Assembly: GCF_018448785.1 (NCBI RefSeq)
Contig: NZ_JAHCLU010000024.1
Location: 1-45,425 of the forward strand
Length of the DNA: 45,425 bases
From: Halomonas jincaotanensis
GTDB taxonomy: Bacteria > Pseudomonadota > Gammaproteobacteria > Pseudomonadales > Halomonadaceae
Reading direction: 5' to 3'
Program-made: the position numbers and the translations under genes
The notes under the pieces: model-generated
What the model was told of the DNA's origin: nothing
Seen by the model: the letters and a program-made list of their open reading frames with translations, nothing else
Database searches by the model: none
Part shown: piece after piece, positions 43,605 to 45,425 of the stretch
Position numbering within the stretch: position 1 is the stretch's first letter
Layout: each line of letters opens with the position of its first letter

Positions 43605-45425
43605 ATGCGCTTTTATCAGCCGCTGACGCTAGGGGTCGAGCGGCGGCGAGTATCGCACTCCGCAGAGGATGAACCCGCCGGTGCAGGCCCGCGAAGTAGC
43701 GCCTCTCGTAGCTGGGATGAAGGGTTATCTTCCCCCTCGATCGAGTACGAAGAGCATCCCGCCGCCGAGGTGCTTAACACCCTCCAGCGAGCCCCTCCCA
43801 GTCACCGATTCTGGCTGATCCGGGGCGAGCCGGGGGCGGGCAAGAGCACCCTATTAGCCCAGTGGTTCTCAACCTGGGTTCCGGCCAACCCGGCCGTCAG
43901 ATTCGGGATGACCGTGCCCGTCTTGTTCCGGCTCAGCGAGCTGGACCAAGACGACCTCAAGCTGGACCCAGACGGCCTGGCGGACCGTTTGTGGCGGCGC
44001 GGGGCCACGCTGGCCCAGGCGTGGCTGGGGCAGGACGCGGCAGCCCTTTACCGGCTGGCGTGGGTACGGCATTTCCAGCCGATCTGGCTGCTGGATGGCC
44101 TCGATGAAGTGAGCCCAGACTTGTTGAACGAACGCCTTTATGAGGCGCTTGCTGCCCTGCCGGGCCTGAAGTTCGTGAGCTGCCGCACCGCCGTGTATGC
44201 CGCACTGCGACAGGATGCCGACGCCTACAAGGAATCCCCTCGTGACTACCTGATCCTGAGCCTCAAACCGACCGAGCAGCGCAGCTTTCTGGAGCAAGCG
44301 CTGGAGGGTAACAGCGAGTTGGCAGGCGTTCTTCACGACAGGCTCCAGGCCAGCCCCCAGCTACGGCTCCTGTCCGGTAACCCACTGATGCTGACTTTGA
44401 TCGTCGAACTTGCTGAGCCCGACCGGCTGGAACTGCCCACCACAAGGGCGGCGTTTTACCGAGGGGCCATCACACGCCTCTGGGAACGCAAAAAGCCGCC
44501 TGGTCACGATATCCGCTACTTGAGCGATTTGCGCGATCGGGTGCTGACCGAACTAGCCGAGGCGATGGGTCTCGAGGATCTGGAATGGGACTCGACCGAG
44601 CTGACCGCCTTGTGTCGTTCCATCGCCGGTGACGACTGTTCGCTTCTGCTCGATGCCCTGGAACGCACCAATCTCCTGGTCATCGATCGGCACAGGGAAA
44701 CAGTGCGCTTTTTCCACTTCACCTTCCAGGAATACTATCTGGCGCGGGCGTTGCAGTCGCAAGGTCTGCGGATCGCCCTGCAACGCCATTGGGCTGACGC
44801 TCGCTATGACGAAGCCCTGGCCTTGTTGAGCGCGGTATTGTTCGAGCAAGGCCAAGTCGACAATATCGTCCAAGGTATTCAGTGGTTGATCGATCAGAGA
44901 CGAGCGCACCGTAAACGCCCAACCGTACTTTGGCAGCGCGGGCGCAGCCCACTGCGGACCGCATTGCACCTGTTAACGCGTTCGGGAATACCGTTGAGTC
45001 GGCTTCCAGAGGCCGAAAACGCCCTGTTGAGTGCCGTCGAAAGATCCCGGTTGTGTTGCAAAGCCCTGGCTGCTGATCCGGGAACGCCACTAGATCTTTT
45101 GTCTCGCCTGGCCGCCGATTCTGAGTGGCACGTGTCCTGGGAGGTTGCGGCCAACCCGAATACGCCGCCCGAGGTTCTTACGCACCTGTCCACCGACCCG
45201 GGGCCGTACGTGCGCCCGAAGGTTGCAGCGAACCCGAATGCACCGCCTGAACTCCTGGCGCACCTGGCCACCGACTTGGAGCCGTGCGTGCGCCAAAGTG
45301 TTGCGGAAAACCCGAATGCGCCGTCCGAACTCCTGGAGCACCTGGCCTCCGACTTGGAGCCGTGCGTGCGCCAAAGTGTTGCGGAAAACCCGAATGCGCC
45401 GTCCGAACTCCTGGAGCACCTGGCC
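43605..45425 (+). CDS. NACHT-type STAND NTPase with LRV-like repeats (runs off window)
   Basis: The frame is open for 607 codons to the window edge. After an N-terminal extension of about 70 residues come Walker A GEPGAGKST (74-82), Walker B IWLLDGLDEV (160-169) and sensor-region SCRTAVYAAL. Winged-helix-like segments ending FFHFTFQEYYLARAL are the NACHT signature seen in bacterial antiphage NACHT proteins. From about 490 come 26-residue repeats of the form 'ANPNxPPELLxHLAxD...VR..VA', related to leucine-rich repeat variants. STAND proteins sense a ligand through the repeats and oligomerise. An N-terminal effector domain is not obvious, so the upstream gene may supply it. AGGTG before ATG 43605 is a modest ribosome site. 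Confidence 0.85.
   Translation, partial: MRFYQPLTLGVERRRVSHSAEDEPAGAGPRSSASRSWDEGLSSPSIEYEEHPAAEVLNTLQRAPPSHRFWLIRGEPGAGKSTLLAQWFSTWVPANPAVRFGMTVPVLFRLSELDQDDLKLDPDGLADRLWRRGATLAQAWLGQDAAALYRLAWVRHFQPIWLLDGLDEVSPDLLNERLYEALAALPGLKFVSCRTAVYAALRQDADAYKESPRDYLILSLKPTEQRSFLEQALEGNSELAGVLHDRLQASPQLRLLSGNPLMLTLIVELAEPDRLELPTTRAAFYRGAITRLWERKKPPGHDIRYLSDLRDRVLTELAEAMGLEDLEWDSTELTALCRSIAGDDCSLLLDALERTNLLVIDRHRETVRFFHFTFQEYYLARALQSQGLRIALQRHWADARYDEALALLSAVLFEQGQVDNIVQGIQWLIDQRRAHRKRPTVLWQRGRSPLRTALHLLTRSGIPLSRLPEAENALLSAVERSRLCCKALAADPGTPLDLLSRLAADSEWHVSWEVAANPNTPPEVLTHLSTDPGPYVRPKVAANPNAPPELLAHLATDLEPCVRQSVAENPNAPSELLEHLASDLEPCVRQSVAENPNAPSELLEHLA
45115..45425 (+). repeat. 78-bp tandem repeats within the NACHT gene
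   Basis: Units start near 45155, 45233, 45311 and 45389, exactly 78 bp (26 codons) apart. The unit from 45311 and the part of the next one visible before the window edge are identical at the DNA level, whereas the earlier two differ at several sites. This is recent tandem expansion. More units probably follow beyond the window. Confidence 0.8.

Noticed and set aside
43869..45419. Several minus-strand frames over the NACHT gene, including a repetitive one at its end
   Set aside because: They are shadows of the plus-strand gene; the Walker motifs and LRV repeats read only on the plus strand.

Overview
The window is an accessory, defence-rich and heavily IS-scarred stretch of a bacterial chromosome or large plasmid. 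Mixed base composition, Shine-Dalgarno starts, an integron-type attC site, group II intron relics and IS5/ISAs1/IS91/IS110 family remnants point to a gammaproteobacterium. A Halomonas-like host is a guess only. No rRNA, tRNA, CRISPR array, replication gene or intact integrase was recognised.

Region by region. 74-1303: an ISAs1-family element whose transposase has one in-frame amber codon. 1802-8335: a complete four-gene Wadjet operon on the minus strand (jetC, jetB, jetA, jetD), with every junction overlapping. 8536-9498: a DEDDh-type exonuclease-like gene, same strand, just upstream of jetC. 9571-11199: an internally deleted IS5-type relic followed by an intact IS5-superfamily element. Undoing both insertions through their TTAG/TA target sites puts a DUF4041/GIY-YIG gene and its small basic partner (11199-12935) about 70 nt upstream of the exonuclease gene on the same strand. 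13449-14979: a 42-bp-periodic repeat array, an IS5 fragment and the 5' part of a group II intron. 15251-18137: cupin, OsmC, a LuxR-tailed hydrolase, and a VOC-family gene next to an attC site. 18549-19270: IS91 and IS5 scraps.

19698-25155 holds small orphan genes, including an MbcA/Xre-type antitoxin without a toxin and the first copy of an unnamed module (Phd-like protein, tiny membrane protein, 121-residue protein). The second, partly decayed copy of this module lies at 40285-41260. 26325-29815 looks like an ordinary metabolic/export cluster: XRE-cupin regulator, B3/B4 protein, LysE exporter, DapA-like aldolase and YgjV-like membrane protein. 29986-32703 has a broken nuclease-like gene, a small Cys-rich gene and a defective group II intron. 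32977-36834 encodes a 1285-residue protein with an apparent beta-helix and C-terminal membrane spans, unlike anything I can name.

37425-40200 carries a Phd antitoxin whose toxin was cut off after about four codons, a VapB-like N-terminus fused to an unknown domain, and orphan ORFs. 41332-42528 is a full-length but frameshifted IS5 element, followed by IS110 and UmuC scraps. The window ends inside a NACHT-type STAND NTPase with 26-residue LRV-like repeats, preceded by a small winged-helix-like partner gene. The best candidates for something undescribed are the duplicated 121-residue module, the 1285-residue beta-helix membrane protein, the DUF4041-DEDDh pair beside Wadjet, and the NACHT-LRV two-gene unit.
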